Source of the DNA: Caedibacter sp052030685
Lineage (GTDB): Bacteria > Pseudomonadota > Gammaproteobacteria > Francisellales > Francisellaceae
Length of the DNA: 32,214 bases
Direction: 5' to 3'
NCBI RefSeq assembly: GCF_052030685.1
Contig: NZ_JBQAJM010000025.1
Location: 1 to 32,214, forward strand
Part shown: piece by piece, positions 7,711-16,891 of the stretch
Numbering within the stretch: position 1 is the first letter of the stretch
How the letters are laid out: every line of letters begins with the position of its first letter
Position numbers and translations under genes: made by a program
Notes under the pieces: generated by a model
The model's input: the letters and a program-made list of their open reading frames with translations, nothing else
The model's database searches: none
Told to the model about the DNA's origin: nothing

Positions 7711-10700
7711 GAAGCTTACGTAAAACAATTAAATGGTGTTCAATCACACTCTTAAGCCTAATATTAACCCTTGCATTGGCACTTGGTTTTTTATTATTCA
7801 CCACGCCAGGTTTGCAAATCACGCAAAAAATCACCAACCATTTTTTGCAACCCCTTGGTATTAGTCTTAAGGGCAATATTTCAGGTCAAATTAATAGGCT
7901 TAAACTTGATGAGCTTGATATTAAAAATGACATCGTGGATATTCGCTTAAGCCAAGTTGAACTGTCGTTATCATTATGGTCTTTGATCAGCCTTCAAACG
8001 CTTGATGTTAAGCATTTATCTTTAGATAAAGTCTATGTTGATGTCAATACACAATCCCCCGATAACGAGAGTGATAGTCAAACACATAAAGATAATAGCC
8101 CTTTTAGCATGCCGCTTGATCTTTATGCCAAAAACATCAAGGTCAGCGATGTCGCGTACCTGATGAATAAGCAATTAATCGTCCATGCTACGAACGTCAG
8201 TGCAGATGGTATTAATTTAGTTAATGATAAACTAGCGCTTAAGAAGGTCGCTGCTAATGTTCCTGCGTATTCAGCCAGCACGGCAGTGAATAGTGGTTAT
8301 ATTATATTAAATGCGCCTTTTAAAACGCACTTAAAAGTCAACCTGTCTGCTGAGCAAAGTGGTGCCGATATTAGCAGCACACAGACTCAAATTATCGGTA
8401 ATTTTGCAGATAAATTTAGTATCATGAGCGATGGTGTTATTCACTACAAAACGAGACCCTATCCTTACTCACTTATTTCAAGCTTTGACCAAGGGCAAAT
8501 AGTCAACCAACTGAAACTTGATCATCTTGCCGTGATTAATAATACATTGCTATTTAACGACCAACTGGACTGGTCAGTTAACCTCACCTCTTTAAATCCG
8601 TCTGTGTCGCTTAAGTTTAATATCGGTGGCAAGCTTAATACCACTGACCATGATCTTCGACTTAAAACCAGTTTTTGTGATATTTTCACCCACAATGATG
8701 AGTTACGTTGCCATGCAAATTTATCTAGCAGCGATGGCGCTTTTCACTTAAACCAATTTAAGTTGATTAATCCAAGCAATGATGATCGCGTGCAAATCAA
8801 ACTCACGCAATCCAAACAGAATATCAAAGCGCAGTGGGAAGTTTTTGTGAATAATCTTAATGCTTACCCTTTTAATGTCAGTGGTAATATCTACTCACAA
8901 GGAAACATTGATATCGATGACAAGGCCACAAAAGCACTCACAATGACGCTTGATGTCCGGGATTTTATCTACAAACAAATTGATCTCTCCAAGCTTATGT
9001 TGGCTGTTGATAATCATGCACTAACACTCAATGCCGATTCTAATAAAACCTCAACACTACTTAAAATGCAATTACAACAATTGTCTCTCTCACAGGTTGT
9101 CGCAAAAATCGATACTTTAGATTTCGCTAGCAAAACCTTCAAGCAAAACTGGCACTTAACTAAAGCCGTTGATCTATCTGTTAGTCCTGATAAAAGCAAC
9201 ATCAGTGATCTTTGTCTTTTGGCATCAAATGACAATCATTTTTGCATCAAGGCCTCACTGGCAGCGAATGCCATTGCGATTCAAACAGCAGGTGAGATAA
9301 CGCCTGCGCAGTTTATTCCTAATCTGCCTTATGGCGGTGATAGCTTTGCTTTAAGCTTTAAGGGAGACTATTTACAAAACCCTAATAGTGATCCTAAAGC
9401 AAATTTCAGTATTTCTGGACATGGCTTATTCTTTGCCAACAACATCTCATGGTTCAAACAATTGCAACAGATTGTGCCAATCCATCAGTTATCCTACACC
9501 ACCAATATCAATACCAACTTATCACTTGAGCATCAAAAGTTGGTTTTAAAAAACCATATTTCTTTTCCGCAGAATACGCTAGCACTTAATCTCAATAGTG
9601 ATAACTTTGATTTATATAATTTGAGCAAAGCCAATTTAAATGGCGCGCTTGATCTAACATCAACCCGTCTTGATTGGGTCAGTAATTTTATCCCGCAATT
9701 CCCGACATTGATTAATAAAGGGAATTTAGATAGCCATTTGCAAATCACAGGTACTTTGTTTGACCCACACATTGATGGTAATATTGCACTTAAAGATGCA
9801 CAAATTGAGCTACTACCTTTAAATACTACGCTAGATAATATCAATGCAAAGATCGCTGTAAGAAACCCACTAAATGCCAAGCTTAATCTTACGGCAAACA
9901 TCCAAAAATCACCCTTAACCGTCAGTGGGTTTGTCGATCTTCACGGCGCCACACCAAATACCAATATTAATATCAATGGCAAAAAACTGTTAGTGCTCAA
10001 CACGCCTGATATGGAAGTAACGGTAAGTCCTAGTTTGAATTTCAATCAGAGCAATGGCAATAGCAGTTTAAGTGGTAATATTTTTATTGATAAGCTAATT
10101 GTTAATCTTGCTGATATGAAAAGCAGCAGTCTACAAAATACCATTCAAAACGATGTTATCTATGTCAACAATAGTAATCAGGCGATACAAACGCAAAAAA
10201 ACACACCATTTAGCATGAATCTCAATATTGACATGGGTAAAAGTGCCCACATCTCAGGTCTTGGCATTGATACCAACATTCAAGGTAATTTAAACATCAT
10301 TAGCCAACCGAATCAACCAATGCTTGGGGTTGGCACGCTACAACCAGTTAATGGTGTATTTAGCGCTTACGGTAAAACTTTTAGTGTAGATCCTAAATCA
10401 ACTATCCAATTTAATAACTCGCCAGTTGGTAATCCGATGCTAGCAATTACCACATTTTATAACATTCCAACCTCTGTCAAGCTAACACAATCAAATGCGC
10501 CTGATACCATAGGCATTGAAATCACTGGCATGGCAAATAATCCAAAAATTCAACTGTTCTCAGATCCGAGCATGTCGCAAACAGATATTCTTTCTTATAT
10601 TTTATTTGGTCAAGTGCTAAGCAATGCCAATAGCAGTCAAACATCATCAGATGCATTATCGCAAGCCGCTCTTTTAATTGCGATTAACGAAGGTGGCAGT

Positions 10701-10997
10701 GGCGTCATTGATGAGCTTAAAGATAAGCTCTCTCTTGCTGAGTTTTCACTCGGGAATTTAAGCAACAACCCAACCAATACGACAAACAACACAACAACAG
10801 CGCAAAACAATACAGCCGTTTTTATTGGTAAACAGGTTACCTCAAGGCTTTATTTAAGCTATGGCGTCGGGGTGTTTACAGGTGAGCAACAAGGTATTGC
10901 CACCTTCTCGCTCACGCCACAATGGAAACTCAAAGGTGAGGTAACAAGCTTTGATCGAGGTGGTGACATTCTTTATCAAACGCATTCTGAAAATTAA
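7707..10997 (+). CDS. tamB: TamB, inner-membrane-anchored periplasmic translocation and assembly subunit
   Basis: Partner of TamA. A single N-terminal membrane anchor (about residues 10-31, SITLLSLILTLALALGFLLF) precedes a very long beta-rich periplasmic body of about 1,050 residues. The family forms a hydrophobic taco-shaped groove that bridges the envelope and is thought to carry lipids. The C-terminal DUF490/TamB domain is clear: DPKSTIQFNNSP, then SQTDILSYILFGQVL, and near the end a barrel-contact region with LYLSYGVGVFTGEQQG. At 1,096 residues it is somewhat shorter than the E. coli protein (about 1,260), mostly in the repetitive middle. The start overlaps the tamA stop, so the two are co-translated. 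A low-complexity Asn/Thr linker (NNPTNTTNNTTTAQNNTA) precedes the last strands. Confidence 0.93.
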   Translation: MRSLRKTIKWCSITLLSLILTLALALGFLLFTTPGLQITQKITNHFLQPLGISLKGNISGQINRLKLDELDIKNDIVDIRLSQVELSLSLWSLISLQTLDVKHLSLDKVYVDVNTQSPDNESDSQTHKDNSPFSMPLDLYAKNIKVSDVAYLMNKQLIVHATNVSADGINLVNDKLALKKVAANVPAYSASTAVNSGYIILNAPFKTHLKVNLSAEQSGADISSTQTQIIGNFADKFSIMSDGVIHYKTRPYPYSLISSFDQGQIVNQLKLDHLAVINNTLLFNDQLDWSVNLTSLNPSVSLKFNIGGKLNTTDHDLRLKTSFCDIFTHNDELRCHANLSSSDGAFHLNQFKLINPSNDDRVQIKLTQSKQNIKAQWEVFVNNLNAYPFNVSGNIYSQGNIDIDDKATKALTMTLDVRDFIYKQIDLSKLMLAVDNHALTLNADSNKTSTLLKMQLQQLSLSQVVAKIDTLDFASKTFKQNWHLTKAVDLSVSPDKSNISDLCLLASNDNHFCIKASLAANAIAIQTAGEITPAQFIPNLPYGGDSFALSFKGDYLQNPNSDPKANFSISGHGLFFANNISWFKQLQQIVPIHQLSYTTNINTNLSLEHQKLVLKNHISFPQNTLALNLNSDNFDLYNLSKANLNGALDLTSTRLDWVSNFIPQFPTLINKGNLDSHLQITGTLFDPHIDGNIALKDAQIELLPLNTTLDNINAKIAVRNPLNAKLNLTANIQKSPLTVSGFVDLHGATPNTNININGKKLLVLNTPDMEVTVSPSLNFNQSNGNSSLSGNIFIDKLIVNLADMKSSSLQNTIQNDVIYVNNSNQAIQTQKNTPFSMNLNIDMGKSAHISGLGIDTNIQGNLNIISQPNQPMLGVGTLQPVNGVFSAYGKTFSVDPKSTIQFNNSPVGNPMLAITTFYNIPTSVKLTQSNAPDTIGIEITGMANNPKIQLFSDPSMSQTDILSYILFGQVLSNANSSQTSSDALSQAALLIAINEGGSGVIDELKDKLSLAEFSLGNLSNNPTNTTNNTTTAQNNTAVFIGKQVTSRLYLSYGVGVFTGEQQGIATFSLTPQWKLKGEVTSFDRGGDILYQTHSEN

Positions 10998-11067
10998 AAA
11001 ATAACTATCCATTCTCTGTCAATATGTCTATGCTTAGCACAAATCTATTCAATGTTTGTAAATATCA

Positions 11068-12348
11068 ATGTCATTCTCCTCATTAGGCTTAAGCACTGCC
11101 ATTTTAAATGCGCTGACAGAACAGGGTTATAAATCGCCATCTCCCATCCAACAAAAGGCCATTCCTGCCGTTTTAAGTGGGCGTGATGTACTTGCTGCAG
11201 CACAAACCGGTACTGGCAAAACAGCCGCTTTTACTTTGCCCATTTTAGAAATGTTAGCACAAGGACCTAAAGCAGTAACCAATCAAACACATGCGCTTAT
11301 CTTAACGCCAACGCGTGAACTTGCAGCGCAAATAGAAACAAACATCCAAGCATATAGTGCAAACTTACACTTACGCTCTTGTGTGGTATTTGGCGGCGTT
11401 AAAATCAATCCACAAATGATGCGCTTACGTAAAGGCGCTGACATTCTTGTGGCAACGCCTGGGCGACTTTTGGATTTATATGAGCAAAATGCCATACGCT
11501 TTGATCGCTTGAAATTTCTCGTCCTTGATGAGGCCGACCGCATTCTTGATATGGGCTTTATTCATGCCATTCGCAAAATTCTAACCCTTGTCCCCAAAAA
11601 GCGCCAAAACTTGATGTTCTCAGCAACCTTTAGTCCTGAGATCAAAGAGCTTGCTAAATCTATTGTCCATAATCCTTTAGAAATCTCAGTAAGTCCACCC
11701 AACCAAGCAGCACCCAAAGTAAAACACTGGATAGTTCCAGTTGATAAAAAGCAAAAAACCAACTTACTCATCAAACTCATCAAAACTCATAACTGGGCAC
11801 AAGTATTAGTTTTTTCACGCACTAAACACGGTGCCAACCACCTTGTCGGCAAGCTAGAGAAAGCGAATATCAAGAGTGCTGCCATTCATGGCAACAAAAG
11901 CCAAGGTGCACGCACCAAAGCATTAAGTGATTTTAAAGACAATGAAGTTCAAGTATTAGTAGCAACAGATATTGCTGCTCGCGGCTTGGATATCAGCCAG
12001 CTGCCTTGCGTGATTAATTTTGATTTACCCAATGTGCCTGAAGATTACGTTCATCGTATTGGACGCACCGGGCGCGCAGGTGCCGCAGGTGAAGCAATCT
12101 CTTTGGTGAGTGCCGATGAATTTCCACAATTAGCTGACATTGAAAAACTCTTAAAAAGAGCGCTCGAGCGCGTTATTATTGACGACTTTGATCCTGTACA
12201 CAGCCTACCGCAATCTAATCCGCATAATTATAAAACCATCAAGAAAGTAACACCTAAGAAACCAAAGGTTGAACATCGCGATGGGCAAAACGCTAAGCGT
12301 CATCCTAAAGGCAATCGTCAAAGACAGAATCGCTCAGGCAATAAGTGA
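11068..12348 (+). CDS. rhlE: DEAD-box ATP-dependent RNA helicase, RhlE-like
   Basis: Unwinds short RNA duplexes, typically during ribosome assembly or RNA decay with the degradosome. All motifs are present in order: Q motif with Gln28 (SPSPIQQKAIP), Walker A AAQTGTGKT (44-52), PTREL, TPGR, DEAD (154-157), SAT, the ARGLDI block and HRIGRTGRAG. The GLDI-S-Q-LPxVINFDLPNVPEDYVHRIG spacing and the short basic tail (KKPKVEHRDGQNAKRHPKGN...) fit the RhlE subgroup better than DeaD/CsdA or DbpA, which have extra RNA-binding domains. The gene is monocistronic, 70 bases after tamB, and converges on leuB across repeat copy 2. Confidence 0.9.
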   Translation: MSFSSLGLSTAILNALTEQGYKSPSPIQQKAIPAVLSGRDVLAAAQTGTGKTAAFTLPILEMLAQGPKAVTNQTHALILTPTRELAAQIETNIQAYSANLHLRSCVVFGGVKINPQMMRLRKGADILVATPGRLLDLYEQNAIRFDRLKFLVLDEADRILDMGFIHAIRKILTLVPKKRQNLMFSATFSPEIKELAKSIVHNPLEISVSPPNQAAPKVKHWIVPVDKKQKTNLLIKLIKTHNWAQVLVFSRTKHGANHLVGKLEKANIKSAAIHGNKSQGARTKALSDFKDNEVQVLVATDIAARGLDISQLPCVINFDLPNVPEDYVHRIGRTGRAGAAGEAISLVSADEFPQLADIEKLLKRALERVIIDDFDPVHSLPQSNPHNYKTIKKVTPKKPKVEHRDGQNAKRHPKGNRQRQNRSGNK

Positions 12349-12394
12349 TCAATTGAATATTGTAATAATTCAAAAATAAGTTGAGCTTTAATTA

Positions 12395-12448
12395 CTCCCC
12401 TCACCCGTGCAGCTTAAGCTGCACGAGCAATCCCGCAAGGGGAGAGGT
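12395..12448 (-). repeat. Intergenic REP-like repeat, copy 2 (inverted)
   Basis: The reverse complement matches copy 1: CCTCTCCCCTTGCGGG at one end and GGGTGAGGGG at the other. The inner hairpin GTGCAGC-TTAA-GCTGCAC is here a perfect palindrome. It sits between the converging helicase and leuB genes. Confidence 0.85.
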
Positions 12449-12527
12449 ACTAGCTGACGCAACTTATTCTTGATATTACATTGCAGTTTATTAAATATCT
12501 CTTTTATTCCACGCATTCACAACGCGA

Positions 12528-13625
12528 TTAATAGGTTAATGCTGATTCTGTCAGTGCTGTGACAATCTTCTGAGTGATTTCTTTGCTGCCTATACTTGCA
12601 GCACCATTGGCAATATCCGCCGTTCTATAGCCTTGCGCTAAGACTTGATCAATTGCCTGATCAATCGCTGCAGCCTCATTATGCATAGCAAATGAATAAG
12701 ATAACATAAGTGCTGCTGATAGAATTTGTGCGATTGGATTGGCAATATCCTTACCCATAATATCAAAGGCTGAACCACCTGCGGGTTCATATAAACCAAA
12801 TCCTTCTTTATTTAAGCTAATTGATGGCACAAGCCCTAACGAGCCGGGTAACACAGAAGCCAGATCTGATAAGATATCACCAAATAAATTACCCGTTACA
12901 ATCACATCAAATTGCGCAGGGTTTAACACCAGCTGCATTGCTGCATTATCAACATACATATGCTTTAATGTGACATCTGGAAAATTTCTCGCCTCTTCAT
13001 TAGCAATATCGCGCCAAAGTCTTGACGTATCTAAGACATTAGCTTTATCGATGGAGGTCAGGATTTTGCGTCTTTCGCCAGCACGTTTAAAAGCAGCTCT
13101 GACAATATGTCGAATTGTTTGCTCATCATACTCTGCAACATCGGTGGCACAGCGTAAACCCTCTTTATTGACAAAGCGCTTATGCTCACCAAAATAAATA
13201 TCTCCTGACAATTCACGAAAGATCTCAATATCCGCACCATTGGCAATGCGCTCATTCTTAATAGGGCTATTATCTTTTAATGCCGGAAACATTTTAATCG
13301 GGCGAATATTCACCCCAAAATCAAAAGTTTTGCGCAAAGCTAATATACTTTTGGCCTCACAACCCTGCCATTTAGGATCATTTTGCGCATCAACAGGACC
13401 ACCCACTGAGCCAAATAAAATGGCATCTGCAGATTTGCAAATATCAATGCTCTGTTTAGGGCAATGCTCAGCATAAACATCAAAGGCAGCACCACCAATT
13501 AAAGCTTCTTTATACGTAAATTCGTGGTGGTATTTTTTAGCCACTGCATTTAATACATCAATGGCACACGCCATCACTTCAGAACCAATACCGTCCCCTG
13601 CTAAAATTGCGATTGTTTTTTTCAT
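12528..13625 (-). CDS. leuB: 3-isopropylmalate dehydrogenase
   Basis: Catalyses NAD-dependent oxidative decarboxylation of 3-isopropylmalate, the third step of leucine synthesis. The 365 residues fit. Family signatures include the N-terminal AGDGIGSEV, LFGSVGGP, ALRKTFDFGVNIRPIK with the substrate-binding arginines, the DKANVLDTSRLWR region, and NLFGDILSDLASVLPGSLGLVPS with the metal-binding aspartates. EPAGGSAFDIMGKDIANPIAQILSAA then provides the NAD-specific pocket. A ribosome site (AGAGGGTG) stands about eight bases before the ATG. The other leucine genes (leuA, leuC, leuD) are not adjacent, so this copy is separated from the usual operon or is an orphan. aroE lies 95 bases upstream on the same strand. 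Confidence 0.96.
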   Translation of the reverse strand: MKKTIAILAGDGIGSEVMACAIDVLNAVAKKYHHEFTYKEALIGGAAFDVYAEHCPKQSIDICKSADAILFGSVGGPVDAQNDPKWQGCEAKSILALRKTFDFGVNIRPIKMFPALKDNSPIKNERIANGADIEIFRELSGDIYFGEHKRFVNKEGLRCATDVAEYDEQTIRHIVRAAFKRAGERRKILTSIDKANVLDTSRLWRDIANEEARNFPDVTLKHMYVDNAAMQLVLNPAQFDVIVTGNLFGDILSDLASVLPGSLGLVPSISLNKEGFGLYEPAGGSAFDIMGKDIANPIAQILSAALMLSYSFAMHNEAAAIDQAIDQVLAQGYRTADIANGAASIGSKEITQKIVTALTESALTY

Positions 13626-13720
13626 TTTTTAATCACCCTCTACTTTTCTATAATTCATCATTCCATAACCGCTGTAACAACACTTGCCAAGGCAGAATTA
13701 AAATTCCACTTAGTAAAGTT

Positions 13721-14575
13721 CTAACTTCCTAATCCAAGCTTACCACATATACTCTGAAATTTAGATGTGTCATTTAGCACCCTAATTAACCCGCGCCAGT
13801 GTTGAAAAGCAATCTTGCTTAGTTCTAACAACATTCCCTTGCCATCTGTTGCCTGAATATTATTTGACTGACACCAAGTGGTAAAAACCGTGCCATTTGG
13901 TGCATACATCAAGTCGTATGCCAATGCACCACTTGTGAAGTTATCAAGCTTTAGCGGTAAGTTTTCCTTAGCAACGCTCGCTGAAGTTGCATTGATAACA
14001 ATATCAAATGCATCGGTAATTTCATCTAAAGCACAAGCACTCAGCTTAACCGCACTATTTGTTGAGCGCTCTGCTAGGTTCTGCGCTTTTTCTTTGGTGC
14101 GATTAGCAATCGTGATACTTTCTGGGGTTTCACGCACTATAGCACCTAGAATGCCCTTAGCTGCGCCACCAGCACCTAAGATTAAAATTCGCTTATTTTG
14201 CAGACTGATATTTAAATTATTCTTAATATCATTCACAAGTCCGACACCATCAAGGTTTAACCCAATAAACTCGCGCTTATCATTAATAATGACATTACTC
14301 ACTGCTTCAGCTTCTTGCGCTAGATCATCTAGTTTATCGCAATAGCGGTATAATTCTTCTTTAAATGGCAAGGTAACACTCAAGCCTTTCACTGTATGAT
14401 CAAGGCGCAATATATTAAGCGTTTGTTCTAGATTATCAGGACAAATCTCCAAAGCTTCATAGCACATCTTCTGCCCCGTTTGAGCGGCAAACTCCGTATG
14501 TATCTTAGGAGATAAACTATGTTTGACAGGGTTACCTATCACATAATATTGATCTATTGGTTGCTCAACAGGCAT
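13721..14575 (-). CDS. aroE: Shikimate dehydrogenase (NADP+)
   Basis: Reduces 3-dehydroshikimate to shikimate in aromatic amino-acid and folate precursor synthesis. The substrate-binding NPVKHSLSPKIH (residues 15-26) carries the two conserved serines. The catalytic Lys72 lies in VTLPFKEE, and Asp109 in GLNLDGVG completes the catalytic pair. The NADP-binding glycine loop ILGAGGAAKG and the NRTKEKA stretch, which favours NADP, follow. The length (284) is normal for AroE, not for the longer quinate/shikimate type. The segment usually written GAVNT is AVSNV here, a small departure. AAGGATGG precedes the ATG at good spacing. Confidence 0.95.
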   Translation of the reverse strand: MPVEQPIDQYYVIGNPVKHSLSPKIHTEFAAQTGQKMCYEALEICPDNLEQTLNILRLDHTVKGLSVTLPFKEELYRYCDKLDDLAQEAEAVSNVIINDKREFIGLNLDGVGLVNDIKNNLNISLQNKRILILGAGGAAKGILGAIVRETPESITIANRTKEKAQNLAERSTNSAVKLSACALDEITDAFDIVINATSASVAKENLPLKLDNFTSGALAYDLMYAPNGTVFTTWCQSNNIQATDGKGMLLELSKIAFQHWRGLIRVLNDTSKFQSICGKLGLGS

Positions 14576-14719
14576 CTATGCCATCCTTTGTTATCTTAGA
14601 TATCAATAGCCTATTGAAGCATTTTCAGAGATAACAAAGAAGTGTTTTATTAGCAAGTCTATCGCATTGTTTAAATGATCTTCAGACAATAATATTAAAA
14701 GTTAAGATCAATGACATAC

Positions 14720-15610
14720 TCAAACTGATAACGATGTAGCTTCACCGTTATCTTCTGACAAAAAACCATCATTCTCCGTGATAGCTGTAATAATATTTGC
14801 AATGACATCAACCCCTTTATCATTATGATCTAAGGTTGGGTTATATTCAGTAACTTCAATGCCTAGCAATTGCTCTTTAGGCATTTCTTGAAAGCTTGAT
14901 AATACCTCGGGTAGCAAAATCCCATCCTCTACCGGCGTACCTAATGCTTCAATATACTGAGGGTCCAAACCATCTAAATCAAAACTAATGCCAAAAGGAA
15001 TATCTTTTGATTTGAAGTGATCTATTGCTGAGTCAAAACAATGCTTAAAGCCAAATGCATGAACATCTTCCATCATAAACACTTTAACGCCTAAGCTTTT
15101 CAAAATTGCTTGCTCTGGTTCCTCAAATGAACGAATACCTATTAAAACAATATTTTCAGGTTTAAGTTTAGGATTGTCTGATAATATCTTTGTCATTTTA
15201 TCATTACCATAACCCATTAGTGCTGCCACTGGCATGCCATGTAAATTACCACTATGAGAACTCTCCGTAGTATGTGCATCCATATGCGCATCTATCCAAA
15301 CAAGTCCAAACTCACCCATCGCAGCATAAACACCTGACCACGTGCCCACCGCACAACTATGGTCACCGCCAATGGTAATAAACTTATCACCCTGCTCAAC
15401 GATATTTTTTGTTGCATGAGCAAGTTCGGTTGAAAATGTATTTAATGCATTAAGTGCTGAAAGACGTCTTTCCTCTCCCTCAAAATAAACTGTTTTTTGC
15501 CATAACAACTCTAATTTCAACTTACGCTTCACGTGATCAGGCGCCTGCTCACAGCCAATAATACCAGCGCAATTGCCAACACTAGCCCCTAAAAAGCGAT
15601 AATTAGACAT
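14720..15610 (-). CDS. rocF: Arginase
   Basis: Hydrolyses arginine to ornithine and urea. Counting from the ATG at 15610, all six manganese ligands of the ureohydrolase fold are visible: His84 (GGDHS), Asp107, His109 and Asp111 (DAHMDAH), and Asp211 and Asp213 (SFDLDGLDP). The substrate loop SGNLHGMPV is also typical of arginase rather than agmatinase. I prefer this ATG over the one two codons upstream because AGAGG is spaced nine bases from it and only three from the other. Its start overlaps the end of the ornithine cyclodeaminase gene by eight bases. The two are therefore translationally coupled and form an arginine-to-ornithine-to-proline route. Formiminoglutamase is a weaker alternative. 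Confidence 0.9.
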   Translation of the reverse strand: MSNYRFLGASVGNCAGIIGCEQAPDHVKRKLKLELLWQKTVYFEGEERRLSALNALNTFSTELAHATKNIVEQGDKFITIGGDHSCAVGTWSGVYAAMGEFGLVWIDAHMDAHTTESSHSGNLHGMPVAALMGYGNDKMTKILSDNPKLKPENIVLIGIRSFEEPEQAILKSLGVKVFMMEDVHAFGFKHCFDSAIDHFKSKDIPFGISFDLDGLDPQYIEALGTPVEDGILLPEVLSSFQEMPKEQLLGIEVTEYNPTLDHNDKGVDVIANIITAITENDGFLSEDNGEATSLSV

Positions 15611-16676
15611 TCGCATGCACCTCTTTAATTTGTAGTGCGCTATTATCTGTGTTGTTATTTAATACGGAGAACAAATCCTTAGGATCTTTTAATGCCGGAA
15701 TCATATTCATGGGCACGCCGATATTATATTTCTCAGCCAATTGATATGTCAGCTTCAGTGCTGAGAAGTCTTCTAAAGCAAAACCAACTGAATCAAATAC
15801 AGTAATCTCATCTTGGCTAGTGCGCCCTTTTTTCTCACTTGAGATAAGTTGCCATAATTCAGCATAAACAACTTTCTTTGCTTCTTCTTCAGTGAAATGT
15901 TGAATCTCACCTTCAATAAACGACTGCTCAAAGAACTCAACCACCACTTTAGCGCGTGGCAAAATGGCTTGATCTAACTCTGTTTTGCCCGGGCAATCAC
16001 CTCCTAAACCATTGATATGCACACCCTCTTTGATCCAACTATTTTCAATCACAACAGCATGTGCTTTGCAGGCAGTACACACTGTAATAATATCAGCACC
16101 CTTGACCGCTTCTTCATTGTTAGCACAAGGAATGAGTTCAAAATCATAAGCTTGCATGTTTTTCTCAAAACGACGCATTGCCTGTGGATCAATATCATGG
16201 TAACGAATCGTTTTAATATCACGCACAATGGCTGCTGCTAATGCTTGGAAGTCACTTTGCGCACCTGTACCGATTAACGCCAAAGTGTTGGCATCTTTTC
16301 GTGCTAAATAGTCTGTCGCCAACGCTGAAGTAGCCGCTGTGCGTAAACCTGTTAACACCGTCATTTCTGAAATTAACAATGGATGACCATCAGAGACTTT
16401 TGATAACTGCCCTGTCGCTACAATCGTTTGCTTATTCTGCAATGGATTCTTTGGATGTCCATTGACATATTTATAGGCAAATAACTCTTTATCTGCCGTT
16501 GGCATTAATTCAATTACACCATCGGGCACATGAAATGCTGGACGTGGAATCTTATCAAATTCTTGCCAACGCAGAAAATCACTCTTCAAGGTTGTCATTA
16601 AGTCAACTAAATACTGTCTTAGACCATGTTTATGAATAAGCTCAGCTAACTTTTCCACTGAAATTACTTTGATCAT
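15603..16676 (-). CDS. ocd: Ornithine cyclodeaminase
   Basis: Converts L-ornithine to L-proline and ammonia with catalytic NAD. The protein (357 aa from the chosen start) shows the substrate-side pattern SDGHPLLISEMTVLTGLRTAATSALA and the dinucleotide-binding LIGTGAQSDFQALA. The central NGLGGDCPGKTELD segment contains the conserved Asp used in ring closure. This pattern matches true ornithine cyclodeaminases of the Pseudomonas type better than alanine dehydrogenase or siderophore-type homologues. The start is the internal ATG (MIKVISVEK): GGAG lies seven bases upstream of it, whereas the longer frame has no such site. The overlap with arginase downstream supports the assignment. A 215-base gap separates it from dnaN, so it probably has its own promoter. 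Confidence 0.92.
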   Translation of the reverse strand: MIKVISVEKLAELIHKHGLRQYLVDLMTTLKSDFLRWQEFDKIPRPAFHVPDGVIELMPTADKELFAYKYVNGHPKNPLQNKQTIVATGQLSKVSDGHPLLISEMTVLTGLRTAATSALATDYLARKDANTLALIGTGAQSDFQALAAAIVRDIKTIRYHDIDPQAMRRFEKNMQAYDFELIPCANNEEAVKGADIITVCTACKAHAVVIENSWIKEGVHINGLGGDCPGKTELDQAILPRAKVVVEFFEQSFIEGEIQHFTEEEAKKVVYAELWQLISSEKKGRTSQDEITVFDSVGFALEDFSALKLTYQLAEKYNIGVPMNMIPALKDPKDLFSVLNNNTDNSALQIKEVHANV

Positions 16677-16891
16677 TATATTTCTCCTATCCCACATATT
16701 TTATATATCTAAAGTTATATAAGATTATAAAACTTTATACTGAATATATTTTTAACAATATCACATGCATTTACCTATAGATAAATAGATCATGTTTTAC
16801 TGTAGATTTTCAACAAGAGGTAATATAAATTTAATAATCAAAAATAGCAAATGGATTTATGCACAGATTTCTAAGCCCGTCATTAGCTCTT